The notes under the pieces: generated by a model
What the model saw: the letters and a program-made list of their open reading frames with translations, nothing else
Told to the model about the DNA's origin: nothing
The model's database searches: none
Source: Alphaproteobacteria bacterium
GTDB lineage: Bacteria; Pseudomonadota; Alphaproteobacteria; Sphingomonadales; Sphingomonadaceae
Assembly: GCA_003241875.1 (NCBI GenBank)
Contig: QBLU01000011.1
Span: forward strand, 1 to 64,000
Direction: 5' to 3'
DNA: 64,000 bases
Shown here: positions 49,553 to 59,465 of the stretch, one piece after another
How the letters are laid out: every line of letters starts with the position of its first letter
Position numbering within the stretch: position 1 is the first letter of the stretch
Position numbers and translations under genes: made by a program

Positions 49553-50611
49553 ATGGCTCGGACCGTAACGAAAATGGCCGCCACGGCATCGAATCCTGTC
49601 CCCGAGCATAACTGGCCGCGTCCCGACGAACCGGTCCGGCACAAACCAAGCAAGGAAGAGCTGCTCGGCTTCTATCGCGACATGCTGCTGATCCGCCGCT
49701 TCGAGGAGCGTGCCGGGCAGCTGTACGGCATGGGGATGATCGGCGGTTTCTGCCATTTGTATATCGGCCAGGAAGCGGTCGTTGTCGGAATCCAGGCGGC
49801 GCTGGAAAAAACCGATTCGGTTATCACAGGTTATCGCGACCATGGCCATATGCTCGCTGCCGGCATCCCTGCCAATGCCGTCATGGCGGAACTGACCGGG
49901 CGCCAGGCCGGGATTTCCAAGGGCAAGGGCGGTTCGATGCACATGTTCAGCGTCGAGCATGGCTTTTACGGCGGCCATGGCATCGTGGCGGCGCAGGTGC
50001 CGCTCGGCACCGGGCTGGCCTTTGCCCACAAATACCGCGGCGATGGCGGCATCGCTGTCACTTACTTCGGCGATGGCGCGTCGAATCAGGGCCAGGTTTA
50101 CGAGAGCTTCAACATGGCCGAGCTATGGAAGCTGCCGGTGATCTTTGTGATCGAGAACAACCAGTATGCCATGGGCACCAGCGTCAATCGGTCATCGGCC
50201 GAGGACCTTTTGTATCGGCGTGGCGAAAGTTTCCGCGTACCCGGCCTGCAGGTCGACGGCATGGACGTGCTCGCCGTGCGCGGCGCGGCGCAGACCGCGG
50301 TCGAATGGGTGCGCGCCGGCAAGGGGCCACTGCTGCTCGAACTGAAAACCTACCGCTATCGCGGCCATTCGATGTCGGACCCGGCGAAATATCGTAGCCG
50401 CGAGGAAGTCCAGGCGATGCGCGAGAAGAGCGACCCGATCGAACAGGCCAAGCGCGAGATCATCGAGGCCGGCTTTGGCGATGAAGCGGCCTTGAAGGCC
50501 ATCGACAAGGAGGTGCGCGACATCGTTACCGCCGCCGCCGATTTTGCCGAAGAATCGCCGGAGCCTGATCCGCGTGAACTCTACACCGACGTGCTGGTGG
50601 GAAAATACTGA
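49553..50611 (+). CDS. pdhA: Pyruvate dehydrogenase E1 alpha subunit
   Basis: Thiamine-diphosphate dependent decarboxylation of pyruvate in the PDH complex. The 352 residues show the cofactor motif [20 protein letters not shown] ending in ENNQYAMG and the phosphorylation-loop-like [19 protein letters not shown]. It is the alpha-type split E1, as in alphaproteobacteria and mitochondria. A GGAAAGG ribosome-binding site precedes the ATG. The stop overlaps the start of pdhB (TGATG). Confidence 0.95.
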   Translation: MARTVTKMAATASNPVPEHNWPRPDEPVRHKPSKEELLGFYRDMLLIRRFEERAGQLYGMGMIGGFCHLYIGQEAVVVGIQAALEKTDSVITGYRDHGHMLAAGIPANAVMAELTGRQAGISKGKGGSMHMFSVEHGFYGGHGIVAAQVPLGTGLAFAHKYRGDGGIAVTYFGDGASNQGQVYESFNMAELWKLPVIFVIENNQYAMGTSVNRSSAEDLLYRRGESFRVPGLQVDGMDVLAVRGAAQTAVEWVRAGKGPLLLELKTYRYRGHSMSDPAKYRSREEVQAMREKSDPIEQAKREIIEAGFGDEAALKAIDKEVRDIVTAAADFAEESPEPDPRELYTDVLVGKY

Positions 50612-52038
50612 TGGCCGAGATCAAGCTGCCGGCCATGTCGCCGACCATGGAAGAAGGCACGCTGGCCAAATGGCTGGTGAAGGAGGGCGATACCGTCAAG
50701 CCTGGCGACGTGCTGGCCGAGATCGAGACCGACAAGGCGACGATGGAACTGGAGGCCGATGACGGCGGCGTTGTGCAGAAGCTGCATGTCGAGGCCGGCA
50801 GCGAAGGCGTGAAGGTCGGCACGCTGATCGCGACGATCGCCGGCGAGGACGATGAGCCGGCACCGCCGGTGGAAAAGGCCGGAGTCGAAAAGACCGTCAG
50901 CAAGCCGGAGGCCACGCCGGAACCCGCAGCGTCGCCCGAACAGGCCCAGGCCGTCACGGCCGCTGCACCGCCGAGCGCCGACCCCAAGGCGCCGCCCAAG
51001 GTGAGCCCGCTGGTGCCCGAGGACGGCGTGCCCGATACCGGCGCCGCGGACGGCCCGACGAAGCGCCAGACCGTCCGCGAGGCTTTGCGCGACGCCATGG
51101 CCGAGGAAATGCGGTCGACTCCCGAAGTGTTCGTGATGGGCGAAGAGGTCGCCGAGTATCAAGGCGCTTACAAGGTCACCCAAGGGCTGCTCGAGGAGTT
51201 CGGTCCGCAGCGGGTCGTCGATACGCCGATCACCGAATATGGCTTTGCCGGCCTCGGGACCGGCGCGGCGATGGCGGGCCTGCGACCGATCGTCGAGTTC
51301 ATGACCTTCAATTTCGCCATGCAGGCGATCGACCACATCATCAATTCGGCGGCCAAGACCAATTACATGAGCGGCGGCCAGATGCGCTGCCCGATCGTGT
51401 TCCGCGGACCGAACGGCGCCGCATCGCGGGTGGCAGCGCAGCACAGCCAGAATTACGGTCCCTGGTATGCCAGCGTGCCGGGCCTGATCGTCATCGCGCC
51501 GTACAGCGCGGCGGATGCCAAGGGCTTGTTGAAGGCGGCGATCCGCTGTCCCGATCCGGTCGTGTTTCTCGAGAACGAGCTGCTCTACGGGCAGAGCTTC
51601 GACGTTCCTGAAGGCGATGACGTTGTTGTCCCGATCGGCAAGGCGCGGGTGGCCCGCGACGGCAAGGACGTGACGCTGGTCAGCTATTCGATCGGCGTCG
51701 GCGTTGCGCTCGACGCGGCAAAGGCGCTGGCGGAAGAAGGCATCGAGGCGGAGATCGTCGACCTGCGCACGCTGCGGCCGCTCGACACGGCGACCGTGCT
51801 GGCGTCGCTGAAGAAGACCAACCGCATGGTCGTGGTGGAGGAAGGCTGGCCGACGTGCTCGATCTCCAGCGAGATCATCGCGGTGGCGATGGAGCAGGGG
51901 TTCGATGACCTCGACGCGCCGGTGCTGCGGGTGACCAATGTCGACGTGCCACTGCCCTATGCGGCGAACCTTGAAAAGCTGGCGCTGCTGAAGGTCGAGG
52001 ACGTGGTGACCGCGGCGAAAAAGGTCTGTTACAAGTGA
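50611..52038 (+). CDS. pdhB: Pyruvate dehydrogenase E1 beta subunit with lipoyl domain
   Basis: The 475 residues begin with a lipoyl domain (about 1-80; Lys42 in [13 protein letters not shown]), then an Ala/Pro-rich linker, then the transketolase-like beta subunit (about 150-475). A lipoyl domain on E1 beta is a known alphaproteobacterial peculiarity. Motifs include [20 protein letters not shown] and [18 protein letters not shown]. It is followed by an overlapping GTG start of a short unrelated gene. Confidence 0.95.
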   Translation: MAEIKLPAMSPTMEEGTLAKWLVKEGDTVKPGDVLAEIETDKATMELEADDGGVVQKLHVEAGSEGVKVGTLIATIAGEDDEPAPPVEKAGVEKTVSKPEATPEPAASPEQAQAVTAAAPPSADPKAPPKVSPLVPEDGVPDTGAADGPTKRQTVREALRDAMAEEMRSTPEVFVMGEEVAEYQGAYKVTQGLLEEFGPQRVVDTPITEYGFAGLGTGAAMAGLRPIVEFMTFNFAMQAIDHIINSAAKTNYMSGGQMRCPIVFRGPNGAASRVAAQHSQNYGPWYASVPGLIVIAPYSAADAKGLLKAAIRCPDPVVFLENELLYGQSFDVPEGDDVVVPIGKARVARDGKDVTLVSYSIGVGVALDAAKALAEEGIEAEIVDLRTLRPLDTATVLASLKKTNRMVVVEEGWPTCSISSEIIAVAMEQGFDDLDAPVLRVTNVDVPLPYAANLEKLALLKVEDVVTAAKKVCYK

Positions 52039-52454
52039 CGACGAACCCGCGCTGCCGCCAGTTTCTCGACGGTTTCCACGCTTTTGCGTTGGAGGCGGGG
52101 CTCCACCCCAGCGAGCCCAAGGGCACGAACAATTCGGTTCGCTTTCCAGCGATCGGCGCGGCCTCGCATGTCGGTGTCAGCGTCATCAGCGATTGCCTCA
52201 GGGTCAATCTCAACAATGATCTGGACCAGGACCGGTCGGTCCTGGACAAGCTCCATGCCGATCGCGATGCCTTTCAGGGCGCTGTCGGGGAAGTGCTGAA
52301 CTGGGACAATCCGGACCCGACGCGGAGCCGGTCGGTGATCCGCGCGGCGCGCCCCGGCGGCTATATGTCGGAAGCCGCCGACTGGACCGAGCAATATGCC
52401 TGGGCCGTCGGCGTCGTCAGCGCTTTCGAACGTGAGTACAAAGCCCGAATCTGA
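52035..52454 (+). CDS. DUF4268-like small protein inside the PDH operon
   Basis: A 139-residue soluble protein between pdhB and pdhC. The GTG at 52035 overlaps the pdhB stop. Features are [40 protein letters not shown] and a tryptophan-rich end [15 protein letters not shown]. This resembles the C-terminal DUF4268 module, sometimes seen with nucleases, but the match is from memory and weak. It is out of place among PDH genes and must be translated from the same transcript. Confidence 0.7.
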   Translation: MTTNPRCRQFLDGFHAFALEAGLHPSEPKGTNNSVRFPAIGAASHVGVSVISDCLRVNLNNDLDQDRSVLDKLHADRDAFQGAVGEVLNWDNPDPTRSRSVIRAARPGGYMSEAADWTEQYAWAVGVVSAFEREYKARI

Positions 52455-52483
52455 CCGGTCCAAGGCCGAGACTGGAGTTTGGA

Positions 52484-53839
52484 ATGCCCATCGATATTAC
52501 CATGCCTGCACTGTCTCCGACAATGGAGACCGGCACGCTGTCGAAATGGCTCGTCAAGGTCGGCGATGCCGTGAAGTCGGGCGATGTGCTCGCCGAGATC
52601 GAGACTGACAAGGCGACGATGGAGGTCGAGAGCATCGACGAGGGCACCGTCGCCGAACTGGTCGTCGAGGCCGGGACGGAGGGGGTGCCGGTCGGGCAGG
52701 TGATCATGCGGTTGAGCGCGGAGGGTGAGGCGGCTGCCCCGGCGCCGAAATCGGCAGCGCCGGACGTTGCGGCGGAGAAGGTCGAGGCACCTGAGCCTGC
52801 GCCCGAGGCGCCGAAGCCCGCTCCCGAGCAACCGAAACCGGCGCCGGTCGCCACGGAGAATATACCCCCGAAGGCGTCAGTGGAGGGCGGAGAAAAGCAG
52901 GAGCGCGTGAATGCTTCGCCGCTCGCGCGCCGGCTCGCCGAAGCGCAGGGCGTGACGCTCACGGGGTTGGCAGGGTCGGGTCCGAACGGGCGGATCGTGC
53001 GGGCCGATGTCGATGCGGCGGCGGGCAAGCCGGCGGCTGCGCCCGCCCAGGCCAAGCCCGCGCCAGTTGCTGCGGAGACCGCGCCCCCACCGCCTACCGT
53101 GCCGGGCAGAGAGAAGAAGACTGCGGCACCGGGGCCAGGTTTCGCCGATATTCCGCAGACTTCGGAGAAGCTCGGCAATGTCCGCAAGGTCATCGCACGC
53201 CGGCTGACCGAGGCCAAGCAGACGGTTCCACATTTCTACCTGACCAGCGATGTCCGCATCGATGCGCTGCTGAAGCTGCGCGGCGAGCTCAACAAGGCGC
53301 TGGAGCCGCGCAAGATCAAGCTCAGCGTCAACGACATGGTCATCAAGGCGCTGGCGCTGGCGCTGCGCCAGGTACCCAAGGCCAATGTCTCGTTCGCCGG
53401 GGAAACTCTGATCAGCTACCAGCGCGCCGACATTTCGGTGGCCGTGGCGGCGCCTTCGGGCCTGATCACGCCGATCATCGTCGTCGCCGACCTGAAACCG
53501 ATGTCGGTGATCGCCAGCGAGATGCAGGCGCTGGCGGCCAAGGCCCGTGACGGCAAGCTGCAACCGCATGAATATCAGGGCGGCACGGCGAGCGTCTCCA
53601 ACCTCGGCATGTATGGCATCAAGCAGTTCGACGCGGTCATCAACCCGCCGCAGGGCATGATCCTGGCAGTGGGCGTCGGCGAGAAGCGGGCGTTCGTCGT
53701 CGATGATGCGCTCGCGATCGCGACGGTGATGACGGTAACGGGCAGCTTCGACCATCGGGCCATCGACGGCGCCGATGGCGCGGAGTTGATGAGCGCGTTC
53801 AAGGCGCTGATCGAGAGCCCGCTTGGGTTGGTGGCGTGA
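52484..53839 (+). CDS. pdhC: Dihydrolipoyl acetyltransferase, PDH E2
   Basis: The 451 residues show an N-terminal lipoyl domain (Lys43 in [12 protein letters not shown]), a long Ala/Pro/Lys-rich linker, a peripheral subunit-binding domain (about 143-178, NASPLARRLAEAQGV), a second linker, and the catalytic core with FDHRAIDGADGAEL at the end. It carries acetyl groups to CoA. Only one lipoyl domain is present because E1 beta has the other. The stop overlaps the GTG start of another small gene. Confidence 0.95.
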   Translation: MPIDITMPALSPTMETGTLSKWLVKVGDAVKSGDVLAEIETDKATMEVESIDEGTVAELVVEAGTEGVPVGQVIMRLSAEGEAAAPAPKSAAPDVAAEKVEAPEPAPEAPKPAPEQPKPAPVATENIPPKASVEGGEKQERVNASPLARRLAEAQGVTLTGLAGSGPNGRIVRADVDAAAGKPAAAPAQAKPAPVAAETAPPPPTVPGREKKTAAPGPGFADIPQTSEKLGNVRKVIARRLTEAKQTVPHFYLTSDVRIDALLKLRGELNKALEPRKIKLSVNDMVIKALALALRQVPKANVSFAGETLISYQRADISVAVAAPSGLITPIIVVADLKPMSVIASEMQALAAKARDGKLQPHEYQGGTASVSNLGMYGIKQFDAVINPPQGMILAVGVGEKRAFVVDDALAIATVMTVTGSFDHRAIDGADGAELMSAFKALIESPLGLVA

Positions 53840-54255
53840 CACCGGTCGATCAGCCCGCGACCGGGCGATCGATCAGACATCTGATCATCATCGCGGTGGT
53901 GCTTCTCGGTGTGACCTTGCCAGCTTGGGGCATATTTGCTGGTGGCATGTTGCGCGACGGGAATGCCGCCGGCGCGGTGGGCCTCTTCGGCATCGTCTTG
54001 GCGATCGTACTCATCCCGATCATCATCGTGGGCGCAATGTCTATTGCGATGAGGTTGCTCGCGCGTCGACTGGGCGCTGTTTTGCACCCGGCCGTAGTCG
54101 CGGGGCTCGGGGGTGTCCTCGGGACGACCTTGATGGCGGCTTTCACTTCGAACCTGTGGATGGCGCTGATCTTGGGCATCCTCCCGGGTGCCGCGGTATC
54201 GCTGGCTGTGCTGCCTGAAGTGTCGCTGCACAAAGCTGGAACGGAAGCTGGATAA
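53836..54255 (+). CDS. Small membrane protein inside the PDH operon
   Basis: A 139-residue protein with about four hydrophobic segments: HLIIIAVVLLGVTLPAWGIF, GLFGIVLAIVLIPIIIVGAM, then AVVAGLGGVLGTTLMAAF and LWMALILGILPGAAVSLAVL. I do not recognise the family. The GTG at 53836 overlaps the pdhC stop and its own stop overlaps the lpdA start, so it is fully embedded in the operon. Confidence 0.72.
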   Translation: MTPVDQPATGRSIRHLIIIAVVLLGVTLPAWGIFAGGMLRDGNAAGAVGLFGIVLAIVLIPIIIVGAMSIAMRLLARRLGAVLHPAVVAGLGGVLGTTLMAAFTSNLWMALILGILPGAAVSLAVLPEVSLHKAGTEAG

Positions 54256-55649
54256 TGTCTGACTCCTTCGACCTCGTCATCCTCGGCTCAGGCCCCGGCG
54301 GTTACGTTGCGGCCATCAGGGCAGCGCAGTTGGGCCTGTCGGTCGCCATTGTCGAGCGTGAGCGCCTGGGCGGCATCTGTCTCAACTGGGGCTGCATCCC
54401 GACCAAGGCGCTGCTCCGCACTTCGGAAATCTATCACTACATGCAGCACGCCGATGCCTATGGCCTGTCGGCGACCGGCGTGTCCTTCGATCTCGCCAAA
54501 GTCACCGAGCGCAGCCGCAAGGTGGCAGGGCAGCTCAATGCCGGCGTCAAGTCGCTGATGAAGAAGAACAAGGTCACTGTCGTCGAGGGCGAGGGGCGGC
54601 TGACCGCGGCCACCGAGATCACCGTCAAGACCGGCAGCGGCGATCGCGTGCTGGCGGGCAAGAACGTCATCGTCGCCACCGGTGCCCGCGCCCGCGACCT
54701 GCCGGGCGTGCCGGCCGACGGCCTGCGCATCTGGACCTATCGCCATGCGATGGTGCCGCCGGAAATGCCGACCAAGCTGCTGGTCATCGGCTCGGGCGCG
54801 ATCGGCGTCGAGTTCGCCAGCTTCTACAACGACATGGGCGCCGACGTTACCGTCGTCGAGATGCTCGACCGCATCCTGCCGGTGGAGGACGAGGAAATCT
54901 CGGCGTTCATGGCCAAGACCCTGACCAAGCAGGGCATGCGAATGCTGTCGGGCACCAAGGTCAGCGACGTGACGCCGTCGGCCACCGAGGTGAAGGCGAC
55001 GATCACCGCCGCCGACGGGAAGGCCACGGTCGAGACGTTCTCGCACGTCATCGTCGCCATCGGCATCGTGCCCAACACCGAGACCATCGGCCTGGAGGCG
55101 CTCGGCGTCGCCACCGAGCGCGGGCACATCGTCGTTGACGCTTTGGGCCGCACCAATGTGCCGGGCCTCCATGCGATCGGCGATGTGACCGGGCCACCCT
55201 GGCTGGCGCACAAGGCCAGCCACGAAGGCATTGTCTGCATCGAGAATATCGCGGGGCTGAACCCGCACCCGTTCGAAATCTGGAACATCCCGGGCTGCAC
55301 CTATTCGCGGCCGCAGGTTGCCAGTGTCGGAATGACCGAGGCCAAGGCCAAGGCGGCGGGGCACGACATCAAGGTCGGCAAGTTCCCCTTCATCGGCAAC
55401 GGCAAGGCCATCGCGCTGGGCGAGGCCGAGGGTTTCGTGAAGACGGTGTTCGACGCGGCCACAGGCGAATTGCTCGGCGCGCACATGGTCGGCGCCGAAG
55501 TCACCGAGCTGATCCAGGGCTATGTCATCGCCCGTCAGCTCGAAACGACCGAAGCCGAGCTGATGGAGACGGTGTTCGCGCACCCGACACTGTCCGAAAT
55601 GATGCACGAAAGCGTGCTCGGCGCCTATGGCCGGGCGCTGCATTTCTGA
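54255..55649 (+). CDS. lpdA: Dihydrolipoyl dehydrogenase, E3
   Basis: Reoxidises dihydrolipoyl groups with FAD and NAD. The 464 residues show GSGPGGYVAA for FAD, the redox pair Cys42 and Cys47 in GGICLNWGCIPTKALL, the NAD loop LLVIGSGAIGVEFASFY, the second FAD motif LHAIGDVTG, and the C-terminal His-Glu in FAHPTLSEMMHE. The start overlaps the stop of the upstream membrane protein gene. It completes the complex with pdhA-pdhC. Confidence 0.96.
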   Translation: MSDSFDLVILGSGPGGYVAAIRAAQLGLSVAIVERERLGGICLNWGCIPTKALLRTSEIYHYMQHADAYGLSATGVSFDLAKVTERSRKVAGQLNAGVKSLMKKNKVTVVEGEGRLTAATEITVKTGSGDRVLAGKNVIVATGARARDLPGVPADGLRIWTYRHAMVPPEMPTKLLVIGSGAIGVEFASFYNDMGADVTVVEMLDRILPVEDEEISAFMAKTLTKQGMRMLSGTKVSDVTPSATEVKATITAADGKATVETFSHVIVAIGIVPNTETIGLEALGVATERGHIVVDALGRTNVPGLHAIGDVTGPPWLAHKASHEGIVCIENIAGLNPHPFEIWNIPGCTYSRPQVASVGMTEAKAKAAGHDIKVGKFPFIGNGKAIALGEAEGFVKTVFDAATGELLGAHMVGAEVTELIQGYVIARQLETTEAELMETVFAHPTLSEMMHESVLGAYGRALHF

Positions 55650-55657
55650 TCGGGGCC

Positions 55658-56008
55658 GTGTCCCTGCTGCTGCTGCAGGGGCTGCCGCTGGTGCCACCGT
55701 CGCTCAGCGCGCTCTGTCCCAAGGCCGGGCCGGGCGAGATCGTCGTCTGCGCTATCCCGGACCCGCCCAAGTCGCCCTATCGCCTGCCGTTGCCGATCGA
55801 GCGCGATCCGGACGACCCCAATACCATCAGCGTGTCGCGGGAACGCAACGCGCTGTTCGACTATGACGCGGGCGGCATGCACAGTTGCTCGACAGCGGGA
55901 GCCGCCGGCGCGTCGGGCTGCGGCTTCAAGCGCCACAAGAACTGGGTCGAGCAGCGGGCAGGCGCTCGCGATCCGCGCGGCCGGCTCTGGGACGTTCCAC
56001 CGGAGTAA
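55658..56008 (+). CDS. Hypothetical exported protein
   Basis: A 116-residue protein of unknown function. A short hydrophobic N-terminus (SLLLLQGLPLVPPSLSAL) may be a signal. The body begins with CPKAGPGEIVVCAIPDPPKS, a pattern seen in small sphingomonad proteins of unknown role, and ends in GCGFKRHKNWVEQR. GTG at 55658 is the likely start, 8 bases after lpdA. It is convergent with the carbonic anhydrase gene. Confidence 0.65.
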   Translation: MSLLLLQGLPLVPPSLSALCPKAGPGEIVVCAIPDPPKSPYRLPLPIERDPDDPNTISVSRERNALFDYDAGGMHSCSTAGAAGASGCGFKRHKNWVEQRAGARDPRGRLWDVPPE

Positions 56009-56012
56009 GCCG

Positions 56013-56672
56013 CTATTGCGGAAGGTCCGGCCGCACGGGCGCGAAGCGATCGGTGATCGGATCGAGCACGCGCAGCGTGCCGTCGGCGATCCCGAAATGG
56101 GCGCCGCGCAGGGTCAGCGTGCCGGCAGCCTCGCGCTCGGCGACAAAGGGAAAGCTGCGCAGATTGGCCAGGCTGAGGCGAATGGCGGCGAGCTCCAGCA
56201 CCTCCTGGGCATCGACGTCGGGATGCGCGGCAGCCGCTTTCAGCGCGGCCTCGCGGGCCGGCTCGATCATGTCCATCCAGTGATCGATGAAGGCGCCGGC
56301 GCCATGCGCGGCCCCATCGAACTTGCCGGTCAGCGAGGCGGTGATGCCGCCGCACTGGGCGTGGCCGAGGACGACAAGCTCTTCGACTTCCAGTTGCGTG
56401 ACAGCGAATTCGATGGCCGCCGAGGCACTATGATAGCCGCGATCGGTTTCATAGGGCGGCACCAGATTGGCGACGTTGCGAACGACGAAGACCTCGCCGG
56501 GGCCGCTGTCGAACACCCGGCTCGGATCGACGCGGCTGTCGGAACAGGCGATGATCATGATCCGTGGCGTCTGCCCGGCCGCGGCCAGCGCATCATAGCG
56601 CTGGCGTTGCTCGACATAGGCGCCGCCACGAAAGCGGCGGTATCCGGCGATCAGGTCGTCAAAGCCGGCCAT
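56013..56672 (-). CDS. Beta-class carbonic anhydrase
   Basis: Hydrates CO2 to bicarbonate with zinc. The 219 residues show Cys43, Asp45 and Arg47 in [14 protein letters not shown] and the second ligands His104 and Cys107 in GHAQCGGI. The start at 56672 gives the usual N-terminus. It lies opposite in direction to lpdA and lipA, and could help recycle CO2 released by the PDH complex for carboxylations, which is inference. Confidence 0.93.
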   Translation of the reverse strand: MAGFDDLIAGYRRFRGGAYVEQRQRYDALAAAGQTPRIMIIACSDSRVDPSRVFDSGPGEVFVVRNVANLVPPYETDRGYHSASAAIEFAVTQLEVEELVVLGHAQCGGITASLTGKFDGAAHGAGAFIDHWMDMIEPAREAALKAAAAHPDVDAQEVLELAAIRLSLANLRSFPFVAEREAAGTLTLRGAHFGIADGTLRVLDPITDRFAPVRPDLPQ

Positions 56673-56797
56673 GTCAGCATCGTCTCCACGGGCACGCGCC
56701 CCGCTTCGGGTTACGCAGCCCCCGCCGTGCTGGCAAGATGCCGCGCGGTGCAATACCCGCACTTGGATATCGGTGCCATTGTCGCTATCTGCGGGGC

Positions 56798-57709
56798 ATG
56801 AACGAGAACCCCGCTGCCCAGCTCCGCGCTCGCAAGCCCGATTGGCTGCGGGTGCGCGCCCCGACCTCGCCGGCCTTTGCCGAAACCCGGGCGCTGATGC
56901 GGCGGCTAAACCTGAATACCGTCTGCGAGGAGGCGGCTTGCCCCAATATCGGCGAGTGCTGGAGCCAGAAGCACGCAACGGTGATGATCCTGGGCGATAC
57001 CTGCACGCGGGCCTGTGCATTCTGCAACGTCAAGACCGGCATGCCGGGGCCTGTCGACCTGCTCGAACCTGCGCATGTCGCCGAAGCCGCGGGCGCGCTG
57101 GGGCTGGAGCATATCGTCATCACCTCGGTGGACCGTGACGACCTGCCCGATGGCGGCGCGCGCCAGTTCGTCCGCGTCATCGAGGAATTGCGCAAGCATG
57201 CGCCGAAGACGACGATCGAGATCCTGACCCCGGATTTCCGCAACAAGCAGAACACCGCTGTCGAGATGATCGTCGCGGCCGGGCCCGACGTTTACAACCA
57301 CAACCTCGAAACCGTGCCGCGGCTGTATCCGACGATCCGCCCGGGCGCGCGCTATTATCATTCGCTGCGGCTGCTCGACCAAGTCAAGTCGCTGAACGAC
57401 CAGGTCTTTACCAAGTCGGGCGTGATGGTCGGCCTGGGCGAGACCGGGCAGGAGCTGCATCAGGTCTGGGACGACATGCGCTCCGCGGGCGTCGATTTCC
57501 TGACCGTCGGCCAGTATCTGCAGCCGACACCGCGTCACGCCAAGGTCGTCGAGTTCGTGCCGCCGGCGACCTTTGCTGCCTATGCGTCGGTAGCCCGCGC
57601 CAAGGGCTTCCTGCAGGTTGCAGCATCGCCGCTGACGCGCTCGTCGTATCACGCCGGCGCCGATTTTGCCGAGATGCAGGCCAAGCGCCGGGCCAAAGCC
57701 GGCGCCTGA
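56798..57709 (+). CDS. lipA: Lipoate synthase
   Basis: Inserts two sulfurs into octanoyl groups on E2-type lipoyl domains, using radical SAM chemistry. The 303 residues show the auxiliary cluster C43, C48, C54 ([12 protein letters not shown]) and the SAM cluster C69, C73, C76 (CTRACAFC). This is exactly what the lipoyl domains of PdhB and PdhC require. The ATG at 56798 follows GCGGGGC. Its stop overlaps the start of the next gene. Confidence 0.96.
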   Translation: MNENPAAQLRARKPDWLRVRAPTSPAFAETRALMRRLNLNTVCEEAACPNIGECWSQKHATVMILGDTCTRACAFCNVKTGMPGPVDLLEPAHVAEAAGALGLEHIVITSVDRDDLPDGGARQFVRVIEELRKHAPKTTIEILTPDFRNKQNTAVEMIVAAGPDVYNHNLETVPRLYPTIRPGARYYHSLRLLDQVKSLNDQVFTKSGVMVGLGETGQELHQVWDDMRSAGVDFLTVGQYLQPTPRHAKVVEFVPPATFAAYASVARAKGFLQVAASPLTRSSYHAGADFAEMQAKRRAKAGA

Positions 57710-58191
57710 TGCCCCGTCACGCCGAAACCCGGCGACTGCTCTGGTCGCCCGAACAGATGTTCGACCTGGTTGCCGATATCCGGCGCTATCCGGAGTTCCT
57801 GCCCTGGGTGCAGGCGATGCGCATCCGCAGCGATGATGGCGAGGTCGTCGTTGCCGACATGGTCGTCGGCTTCAAGATGGTGCGCGAGCGCTTCACCAGC
57901 CGGGTGCTGCTGGAGCGGCCGACAAAACTGCACGTCGACTATATCGACGGGCCGCTGAAATATCTGAAGAACGATTGGCATTTCCGTGCCGCACCCGGCG
58001 GCTGCGACGTCGATTTTTCGGTGGACTTCGAATTCCGCAACAAGATGTTCGAACGACTTGCCGGCATGTTCTTCGGCGAAGCGTTCAAGCGGATGGTCGG
58101 TGCGTTCGAGGCGCGCGCCGCGGTGATCTATGGTCCGGCAGCAGCCAAGGCGCCGCCGCTCAACGTGCCAGCAGCGCAGCCAGCTCCTTGA
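57709..58191 (+). CDS. COQ10/RatA-like START domain protein
   Basis: A 160-residue protein of the polyketide cyclase/START fold: MFDLVADIRRYPEFLPWVQA, GFKMVRERFTSRVLLERP, and FEFRNKMFERLAGMFFGEAF. In alphaproteobacteria these proteins bind ubiquinone (Coq10-like); the RatA ribosome-toxin annotation is an alternative for the same family. The ATG overlaps the lipA stop, suggesting co-translation. It overlaps the end of the ureohydrolase gene by 32 bases tail to tail. Confidence 0.9.
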   Translation: MPRHAETRRLLWSPEQMFDLVADIRRYPEFLPWVQAMRIRSDDGEVVVADMVVGFKMVRERFTSRVLLERPTKLHVDYIDGPLKYLKNDWHFRAAPGGCDVDFSVDFEFRNKMFERLAGMFFGEAFKRMVGAFEARAAVIYGPAAAKAPPLNVPAAQPAP

Positions 58192-58954
58192 CCAGTTTGG
58201 CGGCGACGACCGCCGTCATGTCGTTGATGTCGCGCAGGGGATTATATTCGACGATATCGGCGCCGACGACGGGCGCCTCGATCGCCGCCAGCACATCGAG
58301 CACCTCGCGCACCGTCAGGCCGCCGGGCTCATGGTGCGACACCCCTGGCGCAAAGGCCGGATCGAGGCCGTCGAGGTCGATGGAGATATAGACCGGCCCC
58401 GAGAGGCGCGGCACCTGCGCCGGCTTGAAGCCGCGCATCGGCAGCACCTCGACACCGAAGCGTGCGGCCTGATCGCGGCAATGGTCGTTCATGGTGCGGA
58501 TGCCGAGCTGGACAAGACGGGTGGCAAGGCCGGCCTCCATGATGCGCGCGAAGGGTGAGGCGTGGCTGCGCGGATTGCCCTCGAAATCGTGATAAAGGTC
58601 GGGATGCGCGTCGAAATGCAGGATGCTGACCGGGCCATGATGCGCGGCAATGGCCTGCACGATGGGAAAGGTGACGGCATGGTCGCCGCCGAGCAGCAGG
58701 GGCGCCTCGCCGGCGTTGAGCGCGGCCGCAACCGCGGCGGTGATGATGGCGTCGTCGCCGTCGGCCTCCGCAAGCGGCAAGTCACCGGCATCGTCGAAGC
58801 CGATGCTGCGGCCGAGTTCACCGCCCGACTCGGCCGCCAGATTGCCGTGCGGCGAGAACAACTGGGCGCGGATCGACGCGGGTGCACCGGCGGCGCCGCG
58901 CAGGAAGCTGGAATTGCGATCTGTCGGGATGCCGATCAGCCGGACGCTTGGCAT
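58160..58954 (-). CDS. Arginase/agmatinase family ureohydrolase
   Basis: A 264-residue manganese enzyme that splits urea from arginine, agmatine or related compounds. The metal motifs are LLLGGDHAVTFP, ILHFDAHPDLYHDFEG and YISIDLDGLDPAFAPG. The segment SHHEPGGLTVREVLD is nearer to the agmatinase-like group than to classical arginase, but the substrate cannot be fixed. It is the last gene of a minus-strand run ispDF-cinA-ureohydrolase. Confidence 0.86.
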   Translation of the reverse strand: MPSVRLIGIPTDRNSSFLRGAAGAPASIRAQLFSPHGNLAAESGGELGRSIGFDDAGDLPLAEADGDDAIITAAVAAALNAGEAPLLLGGDHAVTFPIVQAIAAHHGPVSILHFDAHPDLYHDFEGNPRSHASPFARIMEAGLATRLVQLGIRTMNDHCRDQAARFGVEVLPMRGFKPAQVPRLSGPVYISIDLDGLDPAFAPGVSHHEPGGLTVREVLDVLAAIEAPVVGADIVEYNPLRDINDMTAVVAAKLVKELAALLAR

Positions 58955-58961
58955 GCCGTCT

Positions 58962-59456
58962 TCAGCTTTCTGGCAGCAGCAGGTTGAGCGCGACAAGAGC
59001 CGCCTGGCGGCGGATTTCGGTGCGGCCGAGATCGCCGAACTGGCGCACGTCGGCGACGACCAAGGCGGGATTGCCGTCCCGGGTGGCGCGGGCGAAAACC
59101 ACGGTACCGACAGGCTTTTTGGCACTGCCGCCGCCCGGCCCCGCGACACCGGTGACGGCAACGGCGATATCGGCATGACTGTGCCGCAGGGCGCCCTGTG
59201 CCATCGCCCAGGCGACAGCTATCGACACGGCGCCGAAGGTTTCGAGAATATCGCTGCCGACGCTGAGCGACTCCATCTTGGCTTCATTGGAATAAGTGAC
59301 GAAGCCGCGGTCGAACACATCGGACGCGCCGGGAAGCTCGGTCAGTGCCGCCGCCACCAGGCCGCCGGTACAGCTTTCGGCGGTGGCAACGGTGCGACCG
59401 AGCGCCCGATTGGCGTCGAGCACGTCGCGGGCGGCGGCGATGAGATCGGGGTTCAT
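58962..59456 (-). CDS. CinA C-terminal domain protein, NMN amidase
   Basis: A 164-residue single CinA/PncC domain that would deamidate nicotinamide mononucleotide to NaMN in pyridine nucleotide recycling. Motifs are TVATAESCTGGLVAAALT, FVTYSNEAK and VAVTGVAGPGGGSAKKPVG. The N-terminal molybdopterin-like part of full CinA is absent, which is usual for PncC. It sits 9 bases after ispDF and 7 before the ureohydrolase gene. Confidence 0.92.
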   Translation of the reverse strand: MNPDLIAAARDVLDANRALGRTVATAESCTGGLVAAALTELPGASDVFDRGFVTYSNEAKMESLSVGSDILETFGAVSIAVAWAMAQGALRHSHADIAVAVTGVAGPGGGSAKKPVGTVVFARATRDGNPALVVADVRQFGDLGRTEIRRQAALVALNLLLPES

Positions 59457-59465
59457 GGCATTCCT

